Shown in pieces: positions 43,438 through 52,284 of a stretch of 64,000 nt of DNA. The notes below the pieces were generated by a model, which saw only the letters and a list, made by a program, of their open reading frames with translations, made no database searches and had not been told where the DNA came from. The DNA is taken from positions 3,596,001 to 3,660,000 of the forward strand of contig NZ_CP119147.1 of NCBI RefSeq assembly GCF_029167645.1, written 5' to 3'. The position numbers and the translations under genes were made by a program. The stretch comes from Streptomyces sp. AM 2-1-1. Its GTDB lineage: Bacteria > Actinomycetota > Actinomycetes > Streptomycetales > Streptomycetaceae. The first letter of the stretch is position 1. Each line of letters opens with the position of its first letter.

Positions 43438-43508
43438 GCATCTAGCTCAGCGGTCATCGGGTTCGAGTAGCAGCAAGCAGCAAGCAATCCCCGCCGAGAG
43501 GTTCATCC

Positions 43509-44120
43509 ATGGCAGGCGAGACCGTCATCACGGTCGTCGGCAATCTCGTCGACGACCCCGAGCTGCGCTTCACCCCGTCCGGTGCGGCGGTCGCGAAGTT
43601 CCGTGTCGCGTCCACACCCCGCATCTTCGACCGTCAGACCAATGAGTGGAAGGACGGCGAAGGCCTGTTCCTCACCTGCTCGGTCTGGCGTCAGGCGGCG
43701 GAGAACGTCGCGGAGTCGCTTCAGCGAGGCATGCGCGTCATCGTGCAGGGCCGGCTGAAGCAGCGGTCGTACGAAGACCGTGACGGCGTCAAGCGCACGG
43801 TCTACGAGCTGGATGTCGACGAAGTCGGCCCCAGCTTGAAGAGCGCCACGGCCAAGGTCACCAAGACCTCCGGTCGCGGTGGCCAGAGCGGTGGCCAGCA
43901 GGGTGGATACGGCGGCGGCCAGCAGGGTGGCGGCAACTGGGGCGGCGGTCCCGGTGGCGGTGGCCAGCAGGGCGGCGGCGGTGCTCCCGACGCCGACCCC
44001 TGGGCATCCGGCGCACCCTCCGGCGGCCAGCAGGGCGGGGGCCAGGGCAGCTGGGGCGGAAGCTCCGGCGGCTCCGGCGGCTCCAGCGGCGGCGGCTACT
44101 CGGACGAGCCTCCTTTCTAG
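43509..44120 (+). CDS. ssb: single-stranded DNA-binding protein
   Basis: SSB protects ssDNA and recruits replication and repair proteins. The 203-residue product has an OB fold (about 1-115; [32 protein letters not shown]). A Gly/Gln-rich linker made of GGQQGG-type repeats follows, then the acidic tip DEPPF that binds partners. It sits between rpsF and rpsR, so it is the housekeeping copy. Confidence 0.98.
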   Translation: MAGETVITVVGNLVDDPELRFTPSGAAVAKFRVASTPRIFDRQTNEWKDGEGLFLTCSVWRQAAENVAESLQRGMRVIVQGRLKQRSYEDRDGVKRTVYELDVDEVGPSLKSATAKVTKTSGRGGQSGGQQGGYGGGQQGGGNWGGGPGGGGQQGGGGAPDADPWASGAPSGGQQGGGQGSWGGSSGGSGGSSGGGYSDEPPF

Positions 44121-44164
44121 GTCCGGCTCGTACCCCCACTTCTTGATCACACAGGAGAAACACC

Positions 44165-44401
44165 ATGGCGAAGCCGCCTGTGCGCAAGCCTAAGAAGAAG
44201 GTCTGCGCGTTCTGCAAGGACAAGACCCAGTACGTGGACTACAAGGACACGAACATGCTGCGGAAGTTCATTTCCGACCGTGGCAAGATCCGTGCCCGCC
44301 GCGTCACCGGCAACTGCACGCAGCACCAGCGTGACGTCGCCACGGCAGTCAAGAACAGCCGTGAGATGGCGCTGCTGCCCTACACGTCCACCGCGCGATA
44401 A
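44165..44401 (+). CDS. rpsR: 30S ribosomal protein S18
   Basis: The 78-residue product begins [17 protein letters not shown]. It contains [19 protein letters not shown] and [13 protein letters not shown], typical of S18. It keeps the CxxC/C metal-binding type cysteines (VCAFC, GNC). ATG after AGGAG. Confidence 0.98.
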   Translation: MAKPPVRKPKKKVCAFCKDKTQYVDYKDTNMLRKFISDRGKIRARRVTGNCTQHQRDVATAVKNSREMALLPYTSTAR

Positions 44402-44420
44402 AGGGAAGGGTGACGCACAC

Positions 44421-44867
44421 ATGAAGATCATCCTCACCCACGAGGTCACTGGCCTCGGTGCCGCAGGCGACGTCGTCGACGTCAAGGACGGTTACGCTCG
44501 CAACTACCTGGTCCCGCGTGGCTTTGCCATCCGCTGGACCAAGGGTGGCGAGAAGGACGTGGCGCAGATCCGCCGCGCCCGCAAGATCCACGAGATCGCG
44601 ACGATCGAGCAGGCCAACGAGATCAAGGCCAAGCTCGAGTCCGTGAAGGTCCGTCTGGCTGTTCGCTCCGGCGACGCCGGCCGCCTCTTCGGCTCCGTCA
44701 CCCCGGCCGACGTCGCTTCGGCGATCAAGGCCGCCGGTGGCCCGGAGGTCGACAAGCGTCGCGTCGAGTTCGGTTCGCCGATCAAGACGCTCGGCGGCCA
44801 CCAGGTGTCCGTGCGCCTGCACCCTGAGGTCGCAGCGCAGCTCGGCGTCGAGGTCGTCGCTGCCTGA
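44421..44867 (+). CDS. rplI: 50S ribosomal protein L9
   Basis: The 148-residue product begins [34 protein letters not shown], the L9 N-terminal domain. A long helix and C-terminal domain follow. The start follows AAGGG. It is the last gene of the operon. Confidence 0.98.
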   Translation: MKIILTHEVTGLGAAGDVVDVKDGYARNYLVPRGFAIRWTKGGEKDVAQIRRARKIHEIATIEQANEIKAKLESVKVRLAVRSGDAGRLFGSVTPADVASAIKAAGGPEVDKRRVEFGSPIKTLGGHQVSVRLHPEVAAQLGVEVVAA

Positions 44868-44890
44868 GGCAGCGCTCGTACGCGTGAAGT

Positions 44891-44920
44891 GAAGGGCCGC
44901 ACCCTCGGGTGCGGCCCTTC
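44891..44920 (+). terminator. terminator after rplI
   Basis: GAAGGGCCGCACC pairs with GGTGCGGCCCTTC across CTCG, 24 nt past the rplI stop. Confidence 0.85.
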
Positions 44921-44923
44921 GTC

Positions 44924-44937
44924 GTTCCACGTGAAAC
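44924..44937. other. parS: parS-like site 7 (one mismatch)
   Basis: GTTCCACGTGAAAC directly after the rplI terminator. It carries the same C-for-T change as site 5. Confidence 0.8.
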
Positions 44938-44983
44938 ATGAGCTGTGGAGAGAGCAGCGGCCGGGCTGAGGAAGACCGCGGCT

Positions 44984-44997
44984 GTTTCACGTGAAAC
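44984..44997. other. parS: parS site 8
   Basis: Perfect GTTTCACGTGAAAC, 60 bp from site 7, in the rplI-MATE convergent spacer. Confidence 0.95.
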
Positions 44998-45072
44998 GGG
45001 GAGCTGCGCTGGGGCTCCGACGGGGTGGGGTGACGAACTCCGATGCGCCCCTGATCCGTTCCGGTGTGCCGC

Positions 45073-46410
45073 TCAACGGCTGGCGCCGGTGACGATCCAC
45101 CGCCCTGAGCGGGCGCGGACCCACAGCGTGATCAACCGGACGGCCATCATCAGGTCCATTGCCCACCAGAGCGCGGTGAGCCCGCCGCCGAGGGTGGGGA
45201 TCAGCAGGGCCACCGGGGCGAAGACGCCCAGCGTGATGAGCATGGCCCAGGCCAAGTAGCGTCCGTCCCCGGCTCCCATGAGTACGCCGTCCAGGATGAA
45301 GACCACGCCGGCAATGGGTTGGGAGACCGCTACCACCAGCAGTGCGGGCAGCAGGGTGTCCCGGACCGACGAGTCGCTGGTGAACAGGGGGATGAAGAGC
45401 GGCCGGGTGAGCACGATGAGCAACCCGAGCGCGACTCCCGCCGCGACGCCCCACTCCACCATCCGACGGCACGCCTCGCGGGCGCCGTCCGCATCATCGG
45501 CGCCGAGGTAGCGGCCGATGATCGCCTGGCCCGCGATGGCGATGGCGTCCAGGGCGAAGGCGGTCAGGGTCCAGAGCGAGAGGACGATCTGGTGTGCCGC
45601 GATGTCCACGTCCCCGAGACGGGCGGCGACCGCGGTGGCGATGACCAGGACCGCGCGGAGGGAGAGTGTACGGATCAGCAGCGGAACCCCGGCCCGGGCG
45701 CTCGCACGGATACCCGCCGTGTCGGGACGCAGCGATGCTCCGTGGCGGTGGGCGCCCCGGACCACCACGACCAGATAGGCCAGGGCCATGCCCCATTGCG
45801 CGATCACGGTGCCCCAGGCGGATCCGGCGATGCCGAGGCCGGCGCCGTAGACCAGAGCGGCGTTGAGGATCGCGTTGGCGGAGAAGCCGCCGATGGCGAC
45901 GTACAGCGGAGTGCGGGTGTCCTGGAGTCCGCGCAGTACTCCGGTGGCCGCCAGTACCACGAGCATGGCGGGTATCCCCAGCGTCGAGATACGGAGGTAC
46001 GTGGTCGCGTACGGCGCCGCCGTTCCGGAGGCGCCGAAGATGTCGACGATCCCGGGTGCGGTGGGGAGGACGGCGGCGACCACCAGGGCACCGAGAAGCA
46101 GGGCGAGCCAGATACCGTCCATGCCCTGCCGGATCGCGGAGGCGAGATCGCCCGCGCCGAGGCGCCGGGCTACTGCTGCCGTGGTGGCGTAGGCGAGGAA
46201 GACGAAGATGCTGACGGCGGTGGAGAGAAGGGCGGCGGACACGCCGAGACCCGCCAGTTGCGGAGTGCCGAGATGGCCCACGATGGCGCTGTCCACCATG
46301 AGGAAGAGGGGCTCGGCGACGAGGGCGCCGAAAGCGGGCACGGCGAGGGCGATGATCTCTCGATCGTGCCGTCGTCGACCGGTTGCCGGTGTCACGGGAG
46401 CCTTGGTCAC
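45073..46410 (-). CDS. MATE-family efflux transporter
   Basis: The protein has about 12 membrane segments and the MATE pattern: ALAVPAFGALVAEPLFLMVDSAIVGHLG near the start and the repeated second half. The likely start is GTG 46410 (VTKAPVTPATGRRR, 445 aa), with GATGGGG upstream; the frame is open to an ATG at 46452 that lacks a ribosome site. It belongs to the DinF-like branch. It is divergent from dnaB and converges on rplI. Confidence 0.88.
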   Translation of the reverse strand: MTKAPVTPATGRRRHDREIIALAVPAFGALVAEPLFLMVDSAIVGHLGTPQLAGLGVSAALLSTAVSIFVFLAYATTAAVARRLGAGDLASAIRQGMDGIWLALLLGALVVAAVLPTAPGIVDIFGASGTAAPYATTYLRISTLGIPAMLVVLAATGVLRGLQDTRTPLYVAIGGFSANAILNAALVYGAGLGIAGSAWGTVIAQWGMALAYLVVVVRGAHRHGASLRPDTAGIRASARAGVPLLIRTLSLRAVLVIATAVAARLGDVDIAAHQIVLSLWTLTAFALDAIAIAGQAIIGRYLGADDADGAREACRRMVEWGVAAGVALGLLIVLTRPLFIPLFTSDSSVRDTLLPALLVVAVSQPIAGVVFILDGVLMGAGDGRYLAWAMLITLGVFAPVALLIPTLGGGLTALWWAMDLMMAVRLITLWVRARSGRWIVTGASR

Positions 46411-46868
46411 GAGACCCCATCCAATCTTCCACAGGTAATACATGCAAGCCATCTGAGGCTATTACTTTCACCGGTCCCGCACGCAGGGCCGCGCGCGGTG
46501 CAGGGCGATCTTGCGAGAAGCGGAAAAGTTTTTCTCCCCCACAGTCAGTGGACAGAAGAACACCAGGTCAGAGCGGTGAGTATGCAGATCCTATGAGTTT
46601 GTCCACAGTACTGTCCCCCGGTCCGTGCACAGGATCGGCGGACTTCTCCACAGCATCTGGTCGGTCGTCCACATGGCCTGTGGATAACTGGATTGGCTGA
46701 CGGTGCGGGGCGGCCTACCGTGGACCGTCGCCCCGCCTCCGACCGTGCCGGCGAACGCGCTCACATCGAAGCGCCGGAAGCGGAGTCGGGTGTCCTGTTT
46801 GTCGGTGCCGTGCCGTAAGAAAGAGTGGCATGGCTAGGTCCGCGAAGCGGACGGGAGGAGGTGGCCCG
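46411..46868 (+). promoter_or_regulatory. dnaB upstream region with DnaA boxes
   Basis: This gene-free stretch has four DnaA-box-like 9-mers in 89 bp: TTGTCCACA 46599-46607 (perfect), TTCTCCACA 46644-46652, TCGTCCACA 46665-46673 and TGTGGATAA 46679-46687 (perfect E. coli type). It precedes dnaB. Confidence 0.75.
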
Positions 46869-48353
46869 GTGAGCATTCCCGAGCCTTTGGACGAGCCCTG
46901 GGCCGACGTCGGTCCCAGCGACCGTCTGCCTGTTTCCCGACAGCGCCGCGGTGACCGCGGTGACCGCGGTGGACGGGACGACCAGCACGACCGGGGCCGG
47001 GACAACGGCTGGGACGGCGGTGCTCCGAGCTTCGAACGGGTACCCCCGCAGGACTTGGACGCCGAGCAGTCGGTGCTGGGCGGCATGCTGCTCTCCAAGG
47101 ACGCCATCGCCGAGGTCGTGGAGGTCATCAAGGGTCATGACTTCTACCGTCCCGCCCACGAGACCGTCTTCACGGCGATCCTCGATCTCTACGCCAAGGG
47201 CGAGCCGGCCGACCCGATCACGGTCGCCGCTGAGCTGGTCCGGCGCGGCGAGATCACCAAGGTCGGTGGCGCTCCGTATCTCCACACCCTCGTCCAGTCG
47301 GTGCCGACGGCGGCGAACGCCTCGTACTACGCCGAGATCGTCCATGAGCGAGCCGTGCTGCGTCGCCTGGTCGAGGCGGGTACGAAGATCACACAGATGG
47401 GATACGCGGCCGACGGGGACGTCGACGAGATCGTCAACTCCGCCCAGGCCGAGATCTACGCCGTCACCGAGCAGCGCACCAGCGAGGACTACCTGCCGCT
47501 CGGCGACATCATGGAGGGGGCCCTCGACGAGATCGAGGCGATCGGCTCCCGCAGCGGGGAGATGACGGGTGTACCCACGGGCTTCACCGACCTCGACGCG
47601 CTGACGAACGGTCTCCACCCGGGCCAGATGATCGTCATCGCGGCCCGCCCCGCCATGGGCAAGTCCACCCTGGCCCTGGACTTCGCGCGTGCCTGCTCGA
47701 TCAAGGGCAATCTGCCGAGCGTGATCTTCTCGCTGGAAATGGGGCGGAACGAGATTGCGATGCGTCTCCTGTCCGCCGAGGCGCGGGTGGCGCTCCACCA
47801 CATGCGCTCGGGCACGATGACGGACGAGGACTGGACGCGGCTGGCCCGGCGGATGCCGGACGTGTCGGCGGCTCCGCTGTACATCGACGACTCCCCGAAC
47901 CTCTCCATGATGGAGATCCGGGCGAAGTGCCGTCGGCTGAAGCAGCGCAACGACCTCAAACTGGTGGTCATCGACTACCTCCAGCTGATGCAGTCCGGCG
48001 GGGCGAAGCGCGCGGAGAGCCGCCAGCAAGAGGTGTCGGACATGTCGCGAAACCTCAAGCTTCTCGCCAAGGAGCTGGAGCTCCCGGTCATCGCGCTCTC
48101 CCAGCTGAACCGCGGGCCCGAGCAGCGTACGGACAAGAAGCCGATGGTCTCCGACCTCCGTGAGTCCGGCTCCATCGAGCAGGACGCCGACATGGTCATC
48201 CTGCTGCACCGCGAGGACGCGTACGAGAAGGAGTCGCCCCGCGCCGGTGAGGCGGACCTGATCGTCGCCAAGCACCGCAACGGTCCCACCGCCACGATCA
48301 CGGTGGCGTTCCAGGGCCACTACTCCCGCTTCGTGGACATGGCGCAGACCTGA
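46869..48353 (+). CDS. dnaB: replicative DNA helicase DnaB
   Basis: DnaB is the hexameric helicase at the fork. I chose GTG 46869 (VSIPEPLDEPWADVG, 494 aa) because GGGAGGAGGTGG precedes it; ATG 46830 would add 13 residues. After a charged start, the N-terminal domain begins VPPQDLDAEQSVLGG. The RecA core has RPAMGKST (Walker A), FSLEMGRNEIAMRLLS, VVIDYLQLM (Walker B) and ALSQLNRGPEQR. No intein is seen. Confidence 0.96.
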   Translation: MSIPEPLDEPWADVGPSDRLPVSRQRRGDRGDRGGRDDQHDRGRDNGWDGGAPSFERVPPQDLDAEQSVLGGMLLSKDAIAEVVEVIKGHDFYRPAHETVFTAILDLYAKGEPADPITVAAELVRRGEITKVGGAPYLHTLVQSVPTAANASYYAEIVHERAVLRRLVEAGTKITQMGYAADGDVDEIVNSAQAEIYAVTEQRTSEDYLPLGDIMEGALDEIEAIGSRSGEMTGVPTGFTDLDALTNGLHPGQMIVIAARPAMGKSTLALDFARACSIKGNLPSVIFSLEMGRNEIAMRLLSAEARVALHHMRSGTMTDEDWTRLARRMPDVSAAPLYIDDSPNLSMMEIRAKCRRLKQRNDLKLVVIDYLQLMQSGGAKRAESRQQEVSDMSRNLKLLAKELELPVIALSQLNRGPEQRTDKKPMVSDLRESGSIEQDADMVILLHREDAYEKESPRAGEADLIVAKHRNGPTATITVAFQGHYSRFVDMAQT

Positions 48354-48391
48354 GCCGACTCGTGCGGGGCCTCACCTCTCGCACCCTTGTC

Positions 48392-48436
48392 CCGGATCAA
48401 CCGGATCAACCGGATCAACCGGATCAACCGGGTCGA
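48392..48436. repeat. 9-bp tandem repeat after dnaB
   Basis: Four perfect copies of CCGGATCAA (48392-48427) and a degenerate fifth lie 38 bp past the dnaB stop. The surrounding 320 bp up to the next gene hold no other feature I can support. Confidence 0.9.
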
Positions 48437-48674
48437 CCGAGAGCTCGGCGGGCCGCTGTCGGCCAGAGCCGAACGCGGCTGGCCCATGACGCTGCTCCCC
48501 ACCGTGCCCCGGCCAGGGTCTCAAGGGATCAGCCCGTCCCGAGCACCGGATGCACGATCCCCCTGCCGCTTCCCGGTTCGCTCCCACCTCCCCGTCGGAC
48601 GGTCAGCCTCGGCGAGGATGAAGGGTGTCGCACTCCAGCGAAGACCATCCGTACACCCCCGCCATCATGGGCTC

Positions 48675-48989
48675 ATGAAGACATGGATGCGCTGCTACTG
48701 GGACGAGGAAGACACCTGGTTCTACTTCGAAGTCGACGCCGACGGCTGGGTGATCCGGCAAGTCGAACTCGAAGGGCCTGAGCTGACGCCGATCGCGGCT
48801 GCCTCCCTCACCGAGTGGCAGCGGGCCTACGACGCAGGCCGCCTCGACGACTACGGCAGCGAGTTCGGGATCACAGCCGAGAGCCCCGTCTCAGCATGGG
48901 AAGGCCACGACCCCGAACAACTCACCTCCCAGGAGTTCGAGGAGGTCTGGGGGTCTGCGCGTCGCCGGATCGCCTCCCGGTCCGCCTGA
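48675..48989 (+). CDS. orphan small acidic protein
   Basis: I do not recognise a named family. The 104-residue product begins MKTWMRCYWDEEDTWFYFEVD and is acidic and rich in Trp, Tyr and Phe at the start, suggesting a small alpha/beta domain. The start is uncertain because there is no clear ribosome site; an internal Met lies at residue 5. Codon use with GC-rich third positions supports coding. Confidence 0.65.
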   Translation: MKTWMRCYWDEEDTWFYFEVDADGWVIRQVELEGPELTPIAAASLTEWQRAYDAGRLDDYGSEFGITAESPVSAWEGHDPEQLTSQEFEEVWGSARRRIASRSA

Positions 48990-49439
48990 CCTCTCGGCTC
49001 CGCGGTATCCCCTTGGCCTCATCGCGACACTTTCCAAGCCGTCCGCACCGTTCAGCTCCTGGACCTGGGCCTGACTTGGGCCAGGAGGCCGCACCGCACG
49101 CTCTCAGCCGGCGCCTGGTCGCCCGACTCCGGACGGGGGCGGCTGGACGTCGGTCTCTCCGGTGCAGGTCCACGAGACGATCGCGTCATGGCGGAGAACG
49201 GGCTGATGTCCGGCCCCGGAGTCATGGCCCCTCCGTCCAGGAGGAGAGCGCGGATCCTGCTCCGCACAGGCCGACAACACCCGCGCCGAGGCTCGCCTCC
49301 CTCATGAGGTTCTGAGCGCCGCTCTCACCGCTGTCGCCCGGGGCGACCACGCCTCCGCGTGGTGGCAGAGGGCGGGCAGGGGAGCGGGGCACACTTATGG
49401 ACTCGCCATACGGTCGGTGTTTCGGTATTCCTACACCTC
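48990..49439. other. gene-free stretch
   Basis: About 450 bp between the orphan protein and the beta-lactamase-family gene. The frames here are short, overlap in all directions and have no ribosome sites. I see no RNA gene, repeat or terminator of note. Confidence 0.5.
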
Positions 49440-50822
49440 ATGACCTCATGGAGTGAAGAACTGTTGCCGGCCACGTGCCGGGCCCTGCTGCACCGCACGG
49501 CCACCGCACAGGTGGAGGGAAGGACCCCCTCGCTGGTGGCCGGGGTGCTCCGACAGGGGCGGATCGGCTGGAGCGGGGGCCGGAGCTGCGTCGACGGGCA
49601 TGAGCCGGACAGCGACACCCAGTACAGGATCGGCTCGATCACCAAGACCTTCACCGCCGTGCTGGTACTCCGGCTGAGGGAAGAAGGGCTAATTGATCTC
49701 GACGACCAGGTCGAAAAGCACCTGCCGGACTCCGGAGTCGGAGGGGTGAGCATTCGTCAGCTCCTCGGCCACGGTGCCGGGATCACCGCTGAGACGCCTT
49801 CCCCGTGGTGGGAGCGGACTCCCGGCGACTCACGGCCGGATCTGGCCGCCGTCCTCGGTGAACGGCCCTTCCGGCATCCTGCCGGAGTACGCCACCACTA
49901 CTCGAACCCCGGCTACACCGTGCTCGGTTCCCTCGTCGAGGCCGTGCGCGGGGTCTCCTGGGAGGAGGCGCTCCGGAAGGAGATCCTGGAGCCCTTGGGG
50001 ATGGGGCGGACGAGTGTGCGGCCCGAGGCGCCGCATGCGGGAGGGTGGGCCGTACACCCCTGGGCGGACGTGATGCTGCCGGAGCCCAGCCATGATCTGG
50101 GGCTGATGGCGCCTGCCGGACAGCTCTGGTCGACCGTGGGGGACCTGCTCGTTTTCGCCGGTTTCCTGGCGCGGGGGGACGAGCGGGTCCTGAGCGCCGC
50201 CGTGGTACGCGAGATGCGTGTCCCCTCGGTGCCGGTCGAGAGCGGTGACTGGGCGAACACCTACGGAACAGGGCTTCAGATCGTCCACAGGGACGGGCGC
50301 ACGCTCTTCGGGCACGCCGGCTCGCTGCCCGGCTTCCTGGCCTGTCTCTGGGTGTGCGCGGAGGACGACGTGGCCGCAGTGGTTCTGGCCAACGCGACGT
50401 CCGGTCCGCCCATCACCGAGGTGGCCCAGGACCTCGTACGGATCGTCGCCGAGGCCGAGCCTCGCATCCCGGAGCCCTGGCGCCCCCTCACCGAGGTCGA
50501 TCAGGAGCTGCTGGCTCTGACCGGCCTCTGGTACTGGGGAACCCAGCGATACGGTGTGAGGCTGCTCGCGGACCGCGATCTCGAGCTGGCACCGCTGCTG
50601 GGAACGGGCCGGGGTGCCACCTTCCGGGCGGAGCGGGACGGCAGTTGGACCGGGTTGAGCGGTTACCACGCGGGGGAGTCGTTGCGGATCGTGCGGAACC
50701 CCGACGGATCGGTGGCCCATCTCGACCTCGGCTCCTTCGTCTTCACCCGTGAACCCTATGACCCCGCGGCGGACATCCCCGGAGGCGTAGACGCCGACGG
50801 CTGGCGCGGGCTCTCCCTCTGA
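49440..50822 (+). CDS. serine beta-lactamase-family hydrolase
   Basis: The 460-residue protein is a class C beta-lactamase/DD-peptidase-like (Pfam Beta-lactamase) enzyme. The active serine is Ser66 in SITK69, then HYSNPGY (YxN) near residue 150 and FGHAGSLPG (HxG) near residue 295. A C-terminal lipocalin-like beta part follows. No signal peptide is seen, so it is probably cytoplasmic, and the substrate is unknown. No Shine-Dalgarno sequence precedes the ATG 49440; an in-frame upstream ATG at 49359 is possible. Confidence 0.85.
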   Translation: MTSWSEELLPATCRALLHRTATAQVEGRTPSLVAGVLRQGRIGWSGGRSCVDGHEPDSDTQYRIGSITKTFTAVLVLRLREEGLIDLDDQVEKHLPDSGVGGVSIRQLLGHGAGITAETPSPWWERTPGDSRPDLAAVLGERPFRHPAGVRHHYSNPGYTVLGSLVEAVRGVSWEEALRKEILEPLGMGRTSVRPEAPHAGGWAVHPWADVMLPEPSHDLGLMAPAGQLWSTVGDLLVFAGFLARGDERVLSAAVVREMRVPSVPVESGDWANTYGTGLQIVHRDGRTLFGHAGSLPGFLACLWVCAEDDVAAVVLANATSGPPITEVAQDLVRIVAEAEPRIPEPWRPLTEVDQELLALTGLWYWGTQRYGVRLLADRDLELAPLLGTGRGATFRAERDGSWTGLSGYHAGESLRIVRNPDGSVAHLDLGSFVFTREPYDPAADIPGGVDADGWRGLSL

Positions 50823-50903
50823 CCAAGGCGGCCAAGGCGGCCAAGGCGGCCAAGGCGGCCAAGGCGGCCAAGGCGGCCAAGGCGGCCAGGGCGGCCAGGG
50901 CGG
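50823..50903. repeat. 9-bp tandem repeat after the beta-lactamase gene
   Basis: Seven perfect copies of CCAAGGCGG and two CCAGGGCGG variants begin immediately after the TGA stop. It is the longest simple tandem array in the window. Confidence 0.95.
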
Positions 50904-50954
50904 CCAATGCGAGCGGGGCGAACCCGATGGCCGACCCGGCTACGGCTCGAACGT

Positions 50955-50968
50955 GTTTCACGTGGAAC
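50955..50968. other. parS: parS-like site 9 (one mismatch)
   Basis: GTTTCACGTGGAAC, one base from consensus, between the tandem repeat and the GNAT gene. Confidence 0.75.
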
Positions 50969-51083
50969 GGGGAGGCGCGGTCCGATGAGACGCCCTGCTG
51001 GGTGTGCGGCGAGCGGTCGCACCGTAGGGGGTGAACCCTCGGCCGCGGGCGGCTCTCCGCAGTGTTCGTGGCGGACCTGCGCG

Positions 51084-51536
51084 TCAGAGCATGAGCTTGA
51101 AGCCCACATGACTGGGGGTGAAGCCGAGGCGCTCGTAGAAGCGGTGGGCGTCGGTGCGGGTGGCGTCAGAGGTCAGCTGGACCAACTGGCACTCCTGGCG
51201 GCGGGATTCGTCCACGGCCCACTGGATCAACCGCGTCCCCAGGCCGCTGCCGCGCTCCTCCCCGTGCACGCGGACCCCTTCGATGACGGAACGGGTGGCG
51301 CCGCGCCGCGACAGTCCGGGGACGATGGTGAGCTGGGCCGTACCCACGATCCGGTCTCCGCGGACGGCGACCATCAGATACTGGTTCGGATCGTCCGAGA
51401 GGCGCTGGTAGGCCTTCTCGTACGGGGAGAGGTCGTCGGGCGACTCGCGTCCCGCGCCCAGGGGGTCGTCGGCGAGCATCGCGACGATGGCCGGGAGGTC
51501 GGCCGGCGAAGCGGGCCGTATCAGCAGTTCTCTCAT
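51084..51536 (-). CDS. GNAT-family acetyltransferase
   Basis: The 150-residue protein has a full GNAT fold. The acetyl-CoA site is VRVHGEERGSGLGTRLIQWA and the C-terminal segment is DAHRFYERLGFTPS. Substrate unknown. It begins MRELLIRPASPADLPAIV. No convincing ribosome site was seen. Confidence 0.88.
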   Translation of the reverse strand: MRELLIRPASPADLPAIVAMLADDPLGAGRESPDDLSPYEKAYQRLSDDPNQYLMVAVRGDRIVGTAQLTIVPGLSRRGATRSVIEGVRVHGEERGSGLGTRLIQWAVDESRRQECQLVQLTSDATRTDAHRFYERLGFTPSHVGFKLML

Positions 51537-51555
51537 GATCGGCACCCTACGCAGC

Positions 51556-51641
51556 GGGCACTGCGAAGGGCGCCGCACCCTCTGCGGGGGGCACTGCGTG
51601 GGGCGTCGCCCCCTCGGCGGGGGGCGCGGTGAGGGGCGCCG
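51556..51641. repeat. imperfect ~32-bp tandem repeat
   Basis: Three diverged units, two beginning GGGCACTGCG and one GGGGCGCGGTG, lie between the GNAT and marR genes. They may be a degenerating array or form hairpins. Confidence 0.5.
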
Positions 51642-51684
51642 TTTCCCGTCCACGCGAGCTTCGGCGCAGTCGGCCCGGCCTCGC

Positions 51685-52146
51685 TCACACCGTGGCCTTG
51701 AGCCCTTCGACCGTCCTGACGAGCGGCTCCAGCTCGGGATGGTCGGCCGCCGCTTCGTCGAGGGCGGCGCGGAGGGCGGCGTCGTTGGTGGGGCGGGCCT
51801 CGGCGAGCAGAGCGAGGCCCGCTTCGGTCACGTCGGTGTAGATGCCCCGTCGGTCCGTGTCGCAGAGGTACCGGGTGAGCAACCCACGGTCCTCCAGGCG
51901 GGTCACCAGGCGCGTGGTGGCGCTCTGACTCAGCACGACCGCATCCGCCACCTGCTTCATCTGGAGGTGGCCACCGGTGCCGTGGTGCTGCCGGCTCAAC
52001 ACGTCCAGCAGGGAGTACTCCCTGACGCTCAGGTCGTGACCGGTCTGCAGGGCCCGCTCGATATGCGCCTCGATCTTCCCGTGCAGCAGGGAAAGAGCAC
52101 ACCAGCCCTGTGACAGGGCGGTCAGGGCGGGGTCCGTGGCGGTCAT
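51685..52146 (-). CDS. MarR-family regulator
   Basis: The 153-residue protein has a winged helix-turn-helix of the MarR type, with LSVREYSLLDVL, the recognition stretch MKQVADAVVLSQSATTRLVTRLEDRG and the wing LCDTDRRGIYTDVTEAG. The ATG follows GGAGGAG. It is divergent from the MFS gene and probably represses it and itself; the ligand is unknown. Confidence 0.92.
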   Translation of the reverse strand: MTATDPALTALSQGWCALSLLHGKIEAHIERALQTGHDLSVREYSLLDVLSRQHHGTGGHLQMKQVADAVVLSQSATTRLVTRLEDRGLLTRYLCDTDRRGIYTDVTEAGLALLAEARPTNDAALRAALDEAAADHPELEPLVRTVEGLKATV

Positions 52147-52194
52147 CGTCTCTCCTCCGTGCTGGAGCTGCTTGGTTCCAGGATAGGCGACTCC

Positions 52195-52242
52195 TGCAAT
52201 AGCCCGCGTTTGCAATTAGTCAGCGTCTGCAATTATTGTCAA
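52195..52242. promoter_or_regulatory. marR-MFS control region with TGCAATTA repeats
   Basis: TGCAATAG (52195), TGCAATTA (52211) and TGCAATTA (52228) are direct repeats at 16-17 bp spacing. A leftward TTGACA (52237-52242) with CTAATT (52214-52219) 17 bp away could be the marR promoter, so the repeats would overlap it. Confidence 0.6.
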
Positions 52243-52284
52243 CGCTTGTAAAACGCAGACGCAACTTTCAGGAGAGGTCTACTC

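Noticed and set aside
48392..48436. CRISPR array in the 9-bp tandem repeat after dnaB.
   Set aside because: The units are directly contiguous with no spacers, and no cas gene is present.
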